Assembly: GCA_900554215.1 (NCBI GenBank)
Contig: USGG01000034.1
Coordinates: 1-19,328 of the forward strand
Direction of reading: 5' to 3'
Origin: an uncultured Megasphaera sp.
GTDB lineage: Bacteria > Bacillota > Negativicutes > Veillonellales > Megasphaeraceae
DNA: 19,328 nt
Of this stretch, positions 6,923 through 14,404 are shown piece after piece. The first letter of the stretch is position 1, and the number at the start of each line of letters is the position of its first letter. Position numbers and translations under genes: made by a program. Under the pieces are notes generated by a model, which saw only the letters and a program-made list of their open reading frames with translations, did no database searches and was not told where the DNA came from.

Positions 6923-7855
6923 ATGACGCTGCAGCAGCTTAGGTATATCGTGGAGGTGTATAAGTGCGGGTCCATTACGGAGGCGGCACATCGGCTGTTT
7001 ATTGCCCAGCCGAGCCTGAGCAAGGCCATTAAGGACGTAGAGGACGAATTTCACATTACGATTTTGAAGCGCGGCCGCCACGGCGCGTCGTTTACGGAAG
7101 ACGGCATGAAATTTCTCCAGTTTGCCCATCGGGTCCTGGACGCGTCCGACGACATCTACGAGTATTTCTCTCAGGGCCAGCCTAAGGAAAAGGATATCTA
7201 TCTGTCCGTATCGTCGCAGCACTATATGTTCCCCGTCGACGCGCTGATCCGGTTCATGCAGCGGAAGGCCGGCGCGGCAGGCTACGTCGCGCGCATTCGG
7301 GAGGTCAAGACGCTGCAGGTCGTACAGGACGTCCTCGTGCAGGACAGCCAGATCGGGATTTTATATGTGTCCGACCTCATTGCCTCGTATATGCACCGGC
7401 TGTTTGAGAAAAACAACTTGGAGTTTATCCCCTTTTATAAATTCCCGCCCTACGTCTATCTCAGCAAGCGTCATCCCCTGGCGGGGCAGAAATCGCTGAC
7501 CGTGCAGAAGCTGGCCCGCTATCCCTATGTGCGGTATGAGCAGGGAGGCGATCCCTATCAGTTTTCCGAAGAATTCGTCATACCGGAAATCTGCTCCCAA
7601 AAGGTCGTCTACGTGACGGACCGCTCGACGATGTTCAGCATCTTGTCCCATACGGATGCTTACAATCTGGGCACGGGCTGCCTGATTCCTTCCGTTGCCA
7701 GCGACGACATTACGGCCATTCCCCTCAAGGGGGAATTCGGCGGCATGACTATCGGCTGGATACAGCTCAAGAACATGTCCCTCAGCGCGGAAATGGAAGA
7801 ATACATCCGCCTCCTGCGGGAATCGCTGTGCCAGGTAGCCCATGTCAGGACATAG
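6923..7855 (+). CDS. LysR-family transcriptional regulator (megL-linked)
   Basis: This 310-residue DNA-binding regulator has an N-terminal winged helix-turn-helix (MTLQQLRYIVEV, then SITEAAHRLFIAQPSLSKAI as the recognition region) and a linker helix ending near HRVLDASDDIYEY. A periplasmic-binding-protein-like effector domain fills the rest. The ATG follows GAGGAGG (6907-6913) by 9 nt. It is divergent from megL and upstream of an NhaC-type transporter in the same direction, the classic layout for a LysR regulator controlling its neighbours. The effector is not known from sequence. Methionine, a keto acid or a sulfur metabolite would fit the context, but that is inference. Confidence 0.92.
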   Translation: MTLQQLRYIVEVYKCGSITEAAHRLFIAQPSLSKAIKDVEDEFHITILKRGRHGASFTEDGMKFLQFAHRVLDASDDIYEYFSQGQPKEKDIYLSVSSQHYMFPVDALIRFMQRKAGAAGYVARIREVKTLQVVQDVLVQDSQIGILYVSDLIASYMHRLFEKNNLEFIPFYKFPPYVYLSKRHPLAGQKSLTVQKLARYPYVRYEQGGDPYQFSEEFVIPEICSQKVVYVTDRSTMFSILSHTDAYNLGTGCLIPSVASDDITAIPLKGEFGGMTIGWIQLKNMSLSAEMEEYIRLLRESLCQVAHVRT

Positions 7856-7885
7856 GATATATCCTGGGATGGATTTCCTATCCAT
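7855..7885. promoter_or_regulatory. cluster of palindromic GGAT/ATCC half-sites upstream of the transporter
   Basis: Starting at the LysR stop codon, GGATATATCC (7855-7864) is a perfect 10-bp palindrome. ATGGAT (7869-7874) and ATCCAT (7880-7885) form another inverted repeat with a 5-nt spacer. ATAGGA (7852-7857) also pairs with TCCTAT (7876-7881). The density of half-sites in the 177-bp gap before the transporter suggests a regulator binding site, perhaps for the upstream LysR protein. Confidence 0.45.
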
Positions 7886-7941
7886 ATAAAATATCTATGG
7901 AATACTGTTACGGATATATATTTTTTGTTTGCCGCCGTTCA

Positions 7942-7950
7942 TGGTATTAT
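7942..7950 (+). promoter_or_regulatory. candidate extended -10 promoter for the NhaC-type transporter
   Basis: TG-G-TATTAT at 7942-7950 is an extended -10 element about 80 nt before the start codon. No good -35 box is seen at normal spacing, so the promoter may need an activator such as the LysR protein upstream. Confidence 0.4.
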
Positions 7951-8032
7951 GAAGGAAAAATACATATGCCGCGGACGTATGTACATCTTGCGTGAAGAGT
8001 TTGATTATTTTTATACAGGAAGGAGCGAATAC

Positions 8033-9439
8033 ATGGATATTAAGGAAGAAATCAAAACGGGGAAAAAGCTGCTTCGCCAATCCGCCGTCGAGCCGAGCGG
8101 AAAGGCCCTGATTCCCTTCGCCATCTTTGTCATCGTGTATTTAGGATGCGGCGTCATCTTGGAATATCAAGGGGCAGACATGGCCTTTTATCAGTTCCCG
8201 GCGCCGCTGGCGGCGATTATCGGCGTCATGGCCGCCTTCGTCTTGCTGACGGGGAGCTTTGACGAGAAGTTTGAGACCTTCGTCCGGGGCTGCGGCGATT
8301 CGAACATCCTCATCATGTGCATTATCTACCTGCTGGCCGGGGGCTTTGCCGCCGTGTGCAATGCCAGCGGCTGTCTGGACTCGACGGTCAACCTGGGGTT
8401 GACCTATATTCCGGCAGAATACCTGGCTGCAGGGATTTTCATCATTTCCGGCTTCATCGCGACGGCTACAGGCACGTCCTGCGGCAGCGCCGCCGCCGTC
8501 GGGCCCATCGCCATTGCCGTCGCCGACAAGGCGGGCATTTCCCTGCCCTTTATCATGGGCTGCGTCATCGGCGGCATCATGCTGGGCGACAACTTATCTA
8601 TCATTTCCGACACGACCATCGCGTCGACACGGACGCAGGGCTGCGAAATGAAGGACAAATTCAAGCTGAATTTCTGGCTGACCTTGGCGCCGGCAGTCAT
8701 TACGGTCATCTTGCTCATCGCCTTTGGCGAATCGGGAGCCGGTGCGACGTCGGGGCCTTACGAATTCGACTGGATCAAGGTCTTGCCGTATATCGCCGTG
8801 CTGGTGACGGCCGTTATGGGCGTGAACGTGTTCGTCGTCCTCGTAGGCGGTATTTTCCTGGCCGGGGCCATCGGCCTGTGGTACGGCGCGCTGGCCCCCT
8901 TGTCCTTTGCCCAGGCCATTTATAAGGGCTTCCTCAGCATGAGCGACATTTTTCTCCTGTCCTTATTCACCGGAGGCCTGGCGGAAATGGTCAGCCGTGC
9001 CGGCGGCATCGCCTTCCTGCTGGACCGGGTGCAGCGCTTTATCCACGGGAAGAATTCGGCCGAGCTGGGGATTTCGGCCCTCGTGTCCATTACGGACATC
9101 GCCCTGGCCAACAATACCGTGGCCATCATCATCAACGGCGAAGTCGCCAAGGGAATCTGCTATACCTTCCGCGTCGACCCGCGCCGCAGCGCCGCGTTGC
9201 TCAGCACCTTTTCCTCCATCTTCCAGGGCCTCATCCCCTACGGCGCCCAGATGCTTATTGTGACCAGCTTCGCCGCCGGCAGAGTTTCGCCGCTGGAAGT
9301 CATTCCCTACGCCTGGTTCATTTACCTCTTAGCCATTTCAGCTATCGTTTCGGTTTTCATTCCCTTTTCTGACGGCTTTATCAAGAAAGACCCATGGAAC
9401 TTTGAAACGGGGAAGCCGCAGAGCAAGTCGGCTCTGTAA
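8033..9439 (+). CDS. NhaC-family Na+/H+ antiporter-type transporter
   Basis: This 468-residue integral membrane protein has about a dozen hydrophobic segments from residue 25 on (for example ALIPFAIFVIVYLGCGVI). The GDNLSIISDTT motif at residues 185-195 is characteristic of the NhaC superfamily. Family members include Na+/H+ antiporters and MleN-type exchangers. Some NhaC-superfamily proteins (MetT) have been predicted to be methionine transporters from regulon analysis. The neighbourhood of megL and a LysR regulator makes methionine or a related amino acid a plausible substrate, but the sequence does not prove it. I chose ATG 8033 because GGAAGGAG (8018-8025) precedes it. The open frame extends back to 7925, but that extra part is hydrophilic, unlike the family, and has no ribosome binding site. 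A strong terminator follows. Confidence 0.88.
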   Translation: MDIKEEIKTGKKLLRQSAVEPSGKALIPFAIFVIVYLGCGVILEYQGADMAFYQFPAPLAAIIGVMAAFVLLTGSFDEKFETFVRGCGDSNILIMCIIYLLAGGFAAVCNASGCLDSTVNLGLTYIPAEYLAAGIFIISGFIATATGTSCGSAAAVGPIAIAVADKAGISLPFIMGCVIGGIMLGDNLSIISDTTIASTRTQGCEMKDKFKLNFWLTLAPAVITVILLIAFGESGAGATSGPYEFDWIKVLPYIAVLVTAVMGVNVFVVLVGGIFLAGAIGLWYGALAPLSFAQAIYKGFLSMSDIFLLSLFTGGLAEMVSRAGGIAFLLDRVQRFIHGKNSAELGISALVSITDIALANNTVAIIINGEVAKGICYTFRVDPRRSAALLSTFSSIFQGLIPYGAQMLIVTSFAAGRVSPLEVIPYAWFIYLLAISAIVSVFIPFSDGFIKKDPWNFETGKPQSKSAL

Positions 9440-9460
9440 TTTCATAGAATGTTGTGCAGA

Positions 9461-9492
9461 CCTGCCCTCGTATTGCCGGGGGCAGGTTTTTT
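9461..9492 (+). terminator. intrinsic terminator of the NhaC-type gene
   Basis: CCTGCCC (9461-9467) pairs with GGGCAGG (9480-9486), and the stem extends inward by three more pairs including one GU. Six T residues follow at 9487-9492. Confidence 0.9.
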
Positions 9493-9505
9493 CTGTGTGA
9501 ACTAG

Positions 9506-9535
9506 TTGACCGAAAAAAGAATACTTTGCTATAAT
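9506..9535 (+). promoter_or_regulatory. sigma-A promoter of the deoR-kinase operon
   Basis: TTGACC (9506-9511) and a consensus TATAAT (9530-9535) are separated by 18 bp. Transcription would start near 9542, inside the repeat element described next. Confidence 0.82.
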
Positions 9536-9539
9536 GAGT

Positions 9540-9568
9540 AACATAAAAGAACAAATAAAAACATAAAA
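9540..9568. promoter_or_regulatory. candidate DeoR operator 1 (AACATAAAA repeats)
   Basis: AACATAAAA occurs twice as a direct repeat (9540-9548 and 9560-9568), with AACAAATAAA between. The element covers the predicted transcription start of the deoR operon. A very similar run lies at the same place downstream of the pdxA promoter. A-rich ACAAA/ATAAA direct repeats are usual for DeoR-family operators. Confidence 0.6.
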
Positions 9569-9608
9569 TTTAGAAATCTATGATATATGCCTTAAAGGAG
9601 GAGTACCT

Positions 9609-10376
9609 ATGCTGCCTGTAGAACGACGGCAGTTCATTTTGGACGAACTGTATAAGAACAAGGCCGTGGCAGTAAACGAGCTGGCGCAGCAGCTCGGCGT
9701 CACGACGATGACCATACGAAGGGACTTGCAGTTGCTGGAAGATAACGGATTGGTGGAAAAGAGCCACGGCGGAGCCGTGCTGACGGAATCGCTGGTCAAG
9801 GAAGCGACGTATCACAACCGCAAGCTGGTGCGGATACAAGAAAAACGGCAGATTGCAGAAGCCGCTCTGCCGCTCATCGAATCGTCCATGAGCATTTACC
9901 TGGACGCCGGGACGACGAATTACGAATTGGCTGAATTGATTGCCAAGAAGCGCTGGGACGGGCTGACCGTCGTCACGAACGACCTGGCCATCGCCCAGGT
10001 ATTGATGCCGGCGGCGGGGCTGGACGTGATTATGCTGGGCGGCTACGTCGATGAAGAATCGGGTTCGACCTGCGGCGCCTTGGCTACGAACATGGTCCGG
10101 CAGATGCATTTCGACTTGAACTTCCTGGGGACCCAGGCTGTGACGCCTGATTGGCGGGTTATGACGGCCAACGCCCAGAAAATTGATTTGAAGCGGGCCT
10201 GCGTGGAGGCCGCTGACAAGACCGTGCTGGCGGCGGATCATTCCAAGTTCAAAAAGCACAAGCTGCATTATATTTTTGATATCTGGGCCATGGATGTGGT
10301 CATCAGCGATTACGTCCTGGAGCCAGAGGAAGAAAAGCTGTTTCAAGAGCATAACGTGACGTTTATACACGTGTAA
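9609..10376 (+). CDS. DeoR-family transcriptional regulator
   Basis: This 255-residue cytoplasmic regulator has an N-terminal DeoR helix-turn-helix (residues about 5-57, with VNELAQQLGVTTMTIRRDLQ and the GLVEKSHGGAV wing). The C-terminal sensor domain carries the sugar-phosphate-binding YLDAGTTNYELAELI motif (D99-A-G-T-T). The family is typically repressors that release DNA on binding a phosphorylated sugar intermediate. Here a phosphorylated four-carbon acid or dihydroxyacetone phosphate would be logical, by inference from the kinase 12 nt downstream. AAAGGAGG (9594-9601) sits before the ATG. Its own promoter carries AACATAAAA repeats, which suggests autoregulation. Confidence 0.94.
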   Translation: MLPVERRQFILDELYKNKAVAVNELAQQLGVTTMTIRRDLQLLEDNGLVEKSHGGAVLTESLVKEATYHNRKLVRIQEKRQIAEAALPLIESSMSIYLDAGTTNYELAELIAKKRWDGLTVVTNDLAIAQVLMPAAGLDVIMLGGYVDEESGSTCGALATNMVRQMHFDLNFLGTQAVTPDWRVMTANAQKIDLKRACVEAADKTVLAADHSKFKKHKLHYIFDIWAMDVVISDYVLEPEEEKLFQEHNVTFIHV

Positions 10377-10388
10377 CGGAGGGATACC

Positions 10389-11597
10389 ATGCATGAATTT
10401 GTTGTAATTGCCGACGATTTTACCGGCGCGAACGACACGGGCGTCCAGATTTGCAAGAAAGGGATTCCCGTACAGGTGGTATTGGATGCGGCGCAGGTTG
10501 CCGGCAACGCAGACAGCCTCGTCGTCGATACGGAGAGCCGCGTCGTATCGCCCCAGGAAGCGTACGACAAGGTCTTTGGAGCGGTACAGGCCGTCATGGC
10601 CGCCGGCGGCTGCCGCTATTTGTATAAGAAGGTGGATTCTACCCTGCGCGGCCATATACGGGAAGAAGTCCGGGCCGCTATAGACGCCTATGAGCCGGAA
10701 ACGATTCTTTTCGCGCCGTCCTATCCGGCCCAGGGGCGATGGGTGCAGGGACAGCGGCTGTATGTGCAGGGAACGGCGCTGCTGGATACGGAAATCGCAA
10801 AGGACCCGCGCAATCCGCTGCAGTGCGATAATATTGCCGAGCTGCTGGAGCCCTGTACGGGACCGGTTCGTCATTATGCCGTGTCCGATTTAGAGCAACA
10901 GGCCGTGGGCATTGGCGCAGGAGCCTATACGTTTGACGCCGTGTCGCCGGACCATTTGACGTATATCGCCCGGCAGGCCGTAGATTCAGGCCGCCGGATT
11001 CTGTGGATTGGTTCCGCCGGCTTGGCAGAAGCCCTGCTGAACGTCCTGTATCCGCCGAAACCGGCCGTCGCCGTCGTCGGCAGCATCAGCGGCAAGACGA
11101 TGGAGCAAATCGCCTATTGCCGGGCCCAGGGCATGCCTGTCGTTCGCATCGACATGGCGAAGGCCCATCAGACCGGCAGCATACGGGAAGAGCTTGCTCA
11201 GGCGGCGGCGCTCCTGAAGAGCGGTACGGATGTCGTCGTTACGGCGGCGGCCTGCCGGCAGGACTATGAAGACTTCGTCGCCTATGGACAGCAGATTGGC
11301 TTGTCGACAGATGCCTTGGCTGAATGTACGAAGCGCACCCTGAGCGAGGCCGTCCCGCAGCTATTGCAGGAGGCCGACGCGGCGGGATTATTCCTGACCG
11401 GCGGAGATACGGCGATTGCTGTCATTCAGGCCCTGCAGTGCGCAGGCTCGCATATTCAGCAGGAAATCCTGCCGGGATTTGTGCAGGGACGCCTTTGCGG
11501 CGGCCCATGGGACGGCATGGCTGTCGTCACGAAAGCCGGGGCCTTCGGCAGCAAGGCGGACATATGGGCCTGCATGCAGCGCTTGCGGATGCTGTAA
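10389..11597 (+). CDS. four-carbon acid sugar kinase (DUF1537), probable D-threonate or D-erythronate kinase
   Basis: This 402-residue ATP-dependent kinase belongs to the DUF1537 family (DtnK/DenK/OtnK), which phosphorylates the C4 hydroxyl of four-carbon sugar acids. The N-terminal domain begins with the substrate-binding IADDFTGANDTG motif (D9, D10), followed by KKVDSTLRGH (residues 80-89) and FAPSYPAQGR. The C-terminal nucleotide-binding domain has LTGGDTA (residues 336-342) and ends with GGPWDGMAVVTKAGAFGSK. Partnership with a PdxA2-type dehydrogenase points to D-threonate or D-erythronate rather than the L-threonate branch, which uses LtnD and OtnC, neither seen here. The gene follows deoR by 12 nt with a good ribosome binding site and ends at a terminator. 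I leave the symbol blank because the exact substrate cannot be told from sequence. Confidence 0.9.
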   Translation: MHEFVVIADDFTGANDTGVQICKKGIPVQVVLDAAQVAGNADSLVVDTESRVVSPQEAYDKVFGAVQAVMAAGGCRYLYKKVDSTLRGHIREEVRAAIDAYEPETILFAPSYPAQGRWVQGQRLYVQGTALLDTEIAKDPRNPLQCDNIAELLEPCTGPVRHYAVSDLEQQAVGIGAGAYTFDAVSPDHLTYIARQAVDSGRRILWIGSAGLAEALLNVLYPPKPAVAVVGSISGKTMEQIAYCRAQGMPVVRIDMAKAHQTGSIREELAQAAALLKSGTDVVVTAAACRQDYEDFVAYGQQIGLSTDALAECTKRTLSEAVPQLLQEADAAGLFLTGGDTAIAVIQALQCAGSHIQQEILPGFVQGRLCGGPWDGMAVVTKAGAFGSKADIWACMQRLRML

Positions 11598-11621
11598 CAG
11601 AACATAAAGCCTAAACGGAAC

Positions 11622-11665
11622 GGGCTGCGGAATGGGGAGACGATCTTCATTCTGCAGTCCTTTTT
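11622..11665 (+). terminator. intrinsic terminator of the deoR-kinase operon
   Basis: Arms 11622-11634 and 11648-11660 form a 13-bp stem with two GU pairs and a 13-nt loop, followed by TTTTT (11661-11665). It lies 25 nt after the kinase stop codon and separates this unit from pdxA. Confidence 0.85.
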
Positions 11666-11831
11666 GTTTGAATATGTTTTATTCTGTTTTAATCATGTTG
11701 AAATCGCATAACGCGGCTATCCTCGCTGGTTCAACATCGTGAACTAAAATCGTCGTGCGAGCAGAAATATTGCAGAGTATCAGTCGTTACAGCACATGAT
11801 AAAAAAGCATGTTGTCGATATGACTTTTGTA
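11666..11831. other. AT-rich intergenic stretch without a recognisable gene
   Basis: This forms most of a 338-bp gap between the kinase and pdxA genes. No credible coding region is seen; an open frame from 11796 has no ribosome binding site and runs through the pdxA promoter. The only structure I find is an inverted repeat, ATGTTGAA (11695-11702) with TTCAACAT (11730-11737), spaced by 27 nt. It could be a distal regulator site or a relic. Confidence 0.4.
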
Positions 11832-11860
11832 TTGACTTATAGGGCGTTGAAATTTATAAT
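11832..11860 (+). promoter_or_regulatory. sigma-A promoter of pdxA
   Basis: TTGACT (11832-11837) and a consensus TATAAT (11855-11860) are separated by an ideal 17 bp, giving a predicted start near 11867. Confidence 0.85.
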
Positions 11861-11862
11861 AA

Positions 11863-11898
11863 AAGCAACAAAAATAAACAAAACAAAACAACATAAAA
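11863..11898. promoter_or_regulatory. candidate DeoR operator 2 (ACAAAA repeats ending in AACATAAAA)
   Basis: Directly after the pdxA -10 box lies a run of ACAAAA-like direct repeats that ends in AACAAAACAACATAAAA (11882-11898). The same AACATAAAA word occurs twice at the deoR promoter, also just after the -10 box. I infer a shared binding site for the DeoR protein acting as a transcription roadblock. Confidence 0.58.
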
Positions 11899-11935
11899 CT
11901 CGCATATCTGTTGCTTTGTGGAAGGAGGAGCTGTC

Positions 11936-12919
11936 TTGGCAGCAAAATTTGTCGGCATTACGATGGGCGATCCTGCCGGTATCGGCCCTGAAATATCGTT
12001 AAAAGCTCTGGAATATCATCATGAATATCAGCAATCTACGGTGATTTACGGCAGCTACGGCGTGTTGAAATACTATCATGACGCGCTGAAGATGAAGACG
12101 CCCTTGGCGCGCATCGACAACGTGGGAGATTTTAAACCGGGCTGCATCAACGTCATTTCCGTCGAAGAGCTGGAAGTAGGAAAGGATTTTGAAATCGGCC
12201 AGGTTTCCGCCGCCGCCGGCGACGGAGCGTATCAGTATATCGCCCGGGCCATCGACGACGCCATGAAAGGCGATATCAGCGTCGTCACGACGGCGCCGCT
12301 CAATAAGGAAGCACTTCACAAGGGCGGTCATAACTTCGACGGCCACACGGAAATATTCGCGACGCTGACCGGCACTCAGACGTATACGATGATGCTCTGG
12401 TGCGAAACGATGTCCGTCGTTCACGTTTCGACGCACTGTTCCCTGCGGGAAGCCTGCGACAGAGCGACGAAGGCCCGCGTCCTCGAATGCATCCATTTAG
12501 CCGACGACGCCATGAAGCGGCTGGGAAAACCGTCGCCGCGAATCGCCGTCGCCGGGCTCAATCCGCACAGCGGGGAAGCAGGTATCTTCGGCAGGGAAGA
12601 AATTGAAGAAATCACGCCGGCCATTGAAGCGGCGAAGCAGGAAGGCCTTTGCGTAGACGGCCCCGTATCGCCGGACACGGTATTCTTAAAGGCCCATAAA
12701 GGCGTATACGACATCGTCGTGGCCATGTACCACGACCAGGGACATATCCCCATGAAGATGATGGCCTTTGATTCAGGCGTCAACGTTACCCTGGGCCTGC
12801 CGATCATCCGCACGTCCGTCGACCACGGCACGGCCTTCGATATTGCTGGAAAGGGAATCGCAAACGAAGAAAGCATGCTGTATGCCCTGGATTTAGGAAA
12901 AAACTTTGCCAATACCTAA
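11936..12919 (+). CDS. pdxA2: PdxA2-type 4-phospho-D-threonate/D-erythronate 3-dehydrogenase
   Basis: This 327-residue NAD-dependent enzyme of the PdxA family is expected to oxidise and decarboxylate the 4-phospho acid made by the upstream kinase, giving dihydroxyacetone phosphate and CO2. It has GITMGDPAGIGPEI at the N-terminus, DGHTEIFA (H137, phosphate-binding region), metal ligands H167 (VSTHCS), H211 (GLNPHSGEAG) and H266 (MYHDQGHIP), and the NVTLGLPIIRTSVDHGTAFD motif. Spacing matches the metal histidines of E. coli PdxA. True PdxA makes vitamin B6, but Gram-positive bacteria generally use PdxS/PdxT, and the linked DUF1537 kinase marks this as PdxA2. The start is TTG 11936, with AAGGAGG (11922-11928) 7 nt before it. 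GTG 11918 would place that site inside the gene. Confidence 0.88.
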   Translation: MAAKFVGITMGDPAGIGPEISLKALEYHHEYQQSTVIYGSYGVLKYYHDALKMKTPLARIDNVGDFKPGCINVISVEELEVGKDFEIGQVSAAAGDGAYQYIARAIDDAMKGDISVVTTAPLNKEALHKGGHNFDGHTEIFATLTGTQTYTMMLWCETMSVVHVSTHCSLREACDRATKARVLECIHLADDAMKRLGKPSPRIAVAGLNPHSGEAGIFGREEIEEITPAIEAAKQEGLCVDGPVSPDTVFLKAHKGVYDIVVAMYHDQGHIPMKMMAFDSGVNVTLGLPIIRTSVDHGTAFDIAGKGIANEESMLYALDLGKNFANT

Positions 12920-12944
12920 TTATTTTTTAGTACTCCATGATAAT

Positions 12945-12991
12945 AAAAAACAGGCAGCTAATTTAGTAATATAAAAAGCTGCCTGTTTTTT
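12945..12991. terminator. bidirectional terminator between pdxA and the VWA gene
   Basis: AAAAAACAGGCAGCT (12945-12959) and AGCTGCCTGTTTTTT (12977-12991) form a perfect 15-bp stem with a 17-nt loop. A-runs and T-runs on the two sides let it serve both convergent genes. It nearly touches the stop codon of the minus-strand gene at 12994. Confidence 0.9.
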
Positions 12992-12993
12992 TA

Positions 12994-14400
12994 TTACAAA
13001 TGCATACTCTCCTGATTGTTCATGGAGAAGCCGCCCCGTTCTACGTTGTCGAAGTCCAGGGCCGGGTCGTATTCTACTTTGATGGCTTTTAATTTTTTTA
13101 CGAGCCCCCAGGGCTCCTGGACGGACAGGGTTTCGCCGCGGCCCGAGAGGACCCACAGGACTTTATAGCCGCGCGGCGGTTCGGCGAGCTTGGTTTCGCC
13201 TTTGCCGTCGGTGAAGTAGATGAGGAGGTCGGTGTCCTTAGCCTCGTTGGCGTACTGGAAGACCGGCGAGTAGGACGTGCCGCCGCGGACGTCGAGGCGG
13301 TTTTTGATGTCGGCCAGCTCGCGGACCTGATAGATGCGGCGGATTTCGTCGTCGCATTCGATGAGGGTGATGTCATGCTTATAGTTGCGGACGATGTGGA
13401 AGACTTCCTGCATGGCCTGCTTGAATTCGCTGTCGCTGATGCTGCCGCTGATGTCGACGGCGACGATGAGCTTGGCCACGTGGGTTCGCAGGTGGCCGGG
13501 CAGGTCCAGCCGTTCCGGCTGGCGGCGGTTGCGCCGGGCCGTCGTCTTTTTCTTGCCGCTGGCGATGGAGCCGACCAGTTTTTTCAGGTACCAGTGCCAG
13601 GGCAGGTCTTCGTCTTCGGCTTTCAGGGCGGAAATCATGCTTTCCAAGTAGTTGGAGAGCTGGCCCTTGTGGGCGGAGTCGATGTATTTGGCCGTGAACT
13701 TCCGCAGGGTTTGTTCGTCTATGTCGTCCGATTCGTCCCAGGCGTCGTGGGTTTGGTCGGGGCTGTAGGACACGGCGATGGTTTCGTCGCGGCGGCTCCC
13801 TTCTTCGAGGGCGTCCTTTTTATCCGTCCGCAGGTCCAGGGCCGTCTGTATTTTTTCCACGTAGTATTCGAAAGACTCGAACGGCGTCAGCAGGAGGTCG
13901 AAGTTGATGTTGACCCAGTCGATGGTCGTGGAAAAGGGCGGCAAATGGTCCAAATAGGTATTGACGACGACATCCATGGCCAGGTTGATGGCCTGCTTGC
14001 TGTAGCTGCCCTTCAGCTCTTTGGCCCGGACGAGGTGCATGGAGACGACGTGCAGGATTTGGTGCTTGATGGACGTTTCCATCTGCTCCGGCGACAGGGC
14101 GAGGAAGATAAGGGGGTTGAAATAGAGGATATACCGCGTGCCTTTGAAGGTGACGCTGGTGGCGTCGGCAATGCTGAAGCGGATTTCCTTGCCCATTTGA
14201 AACAGGAAATAGCCGAAGAAATTGTCCTTGTCCTCCATGAGGCGCAGGTTCAGCCTGTCGATGAAGGCGAAAAATTCCCTGGCGAAGGCTGTTGGGACGG
14301 GAGGCCTGTTTCCCTGGTTTTGCTGCTTCCGCAGGTCGTCGGCGACGAGGGAGGCCTTTTGGTACAGCAGGATGGCTTCGACGGTCAGATTGTGTTCCAT
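12994..14400 (-). CDS. DUF2201 protein: degenerate metallopeptidase-like domain plus VWA domain
   Basis: This 468-residue soluble protein has two parts. Residues about 35-180 match the DUF2201_N metallopeptidase-like domain, but the usual HExxH reads H113-Q-I-L-H117, with the catalytic glutamate replaced by glutamine. H122 and the rest of the region are kept. After an acidic linker (DAWDESDDIDEQ) and a basic patch (KKKTTARRNRRQPER, about 283-297), a VWA-like domain begins near residue 305. Its metal-dependent adhesion site is intact: D316-I-S318-G-S320, T375 (RGGTSY) and D398 (FTDGKG). VWA proteins encoded beside MoxR ATPases usually act as adaptors in metal insertion or protein remodelling (ViaA, CbbO and NorD are examples). 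It is the last gene of a three-gene operon, 4 nt after the ATPase gene. The cellular target is unknown. Confidence 0.86.
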   Translation of the reverse strand: MEHNLTVEAILLYQKASLVADDLRKQQNQGNRPPVPTAFAREFFAFIDRLNLRLMEDKDNFFGYFLFQMGKEIRFSIADATSVTFKGTRYILYFNPLIFLALSPEQMETSIKHQILHVVSMHLVRAKELKGSYSKQAINLAMDVVVNTYLDHLPPFSTTIDWVNINFDLLLTPFESFEYYVEKIQTALDLRTDKKDALEEGSRRDETIAVSYSPDQTHDAWDESDDIDEQTLRKFTAKYIDSAHKGQLSNYLESMISALKAEDEDLPWHWYLKKLVGSIASGKKKTTARRNRRQPERLDLPGHLRTHVAKLIVAVDISGSISDSEFKQAMQEVFHIVRNYKHDITLIECDDEIRRIYQVRELADIKNRLDVRGGTSYSPVFQYANEAKDTDLLIYFTDGKGETKLAEPPRGYKVLWVLSGRGETLSVQEPWGLVKKLKAIKVEYDPALDFDNVERGGFSMNNQESMHL

Positions 14401-14404
14401 AGGA

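Noticed and set aside
7925..8032. N-terminal extension of the NhaC-type transporter
   Set aside because: It is hydrophilic, lacks a ribosome binding site, and includes the likely promoter; ATG 8033 has a strong site.
11796..12002. Possible small gene (68 codons) upstream of pdxA
   Set aside because: No ribosome binding site, low-complexity lysine-rich translation, and it covers the pdxA promoter and start in another frame.
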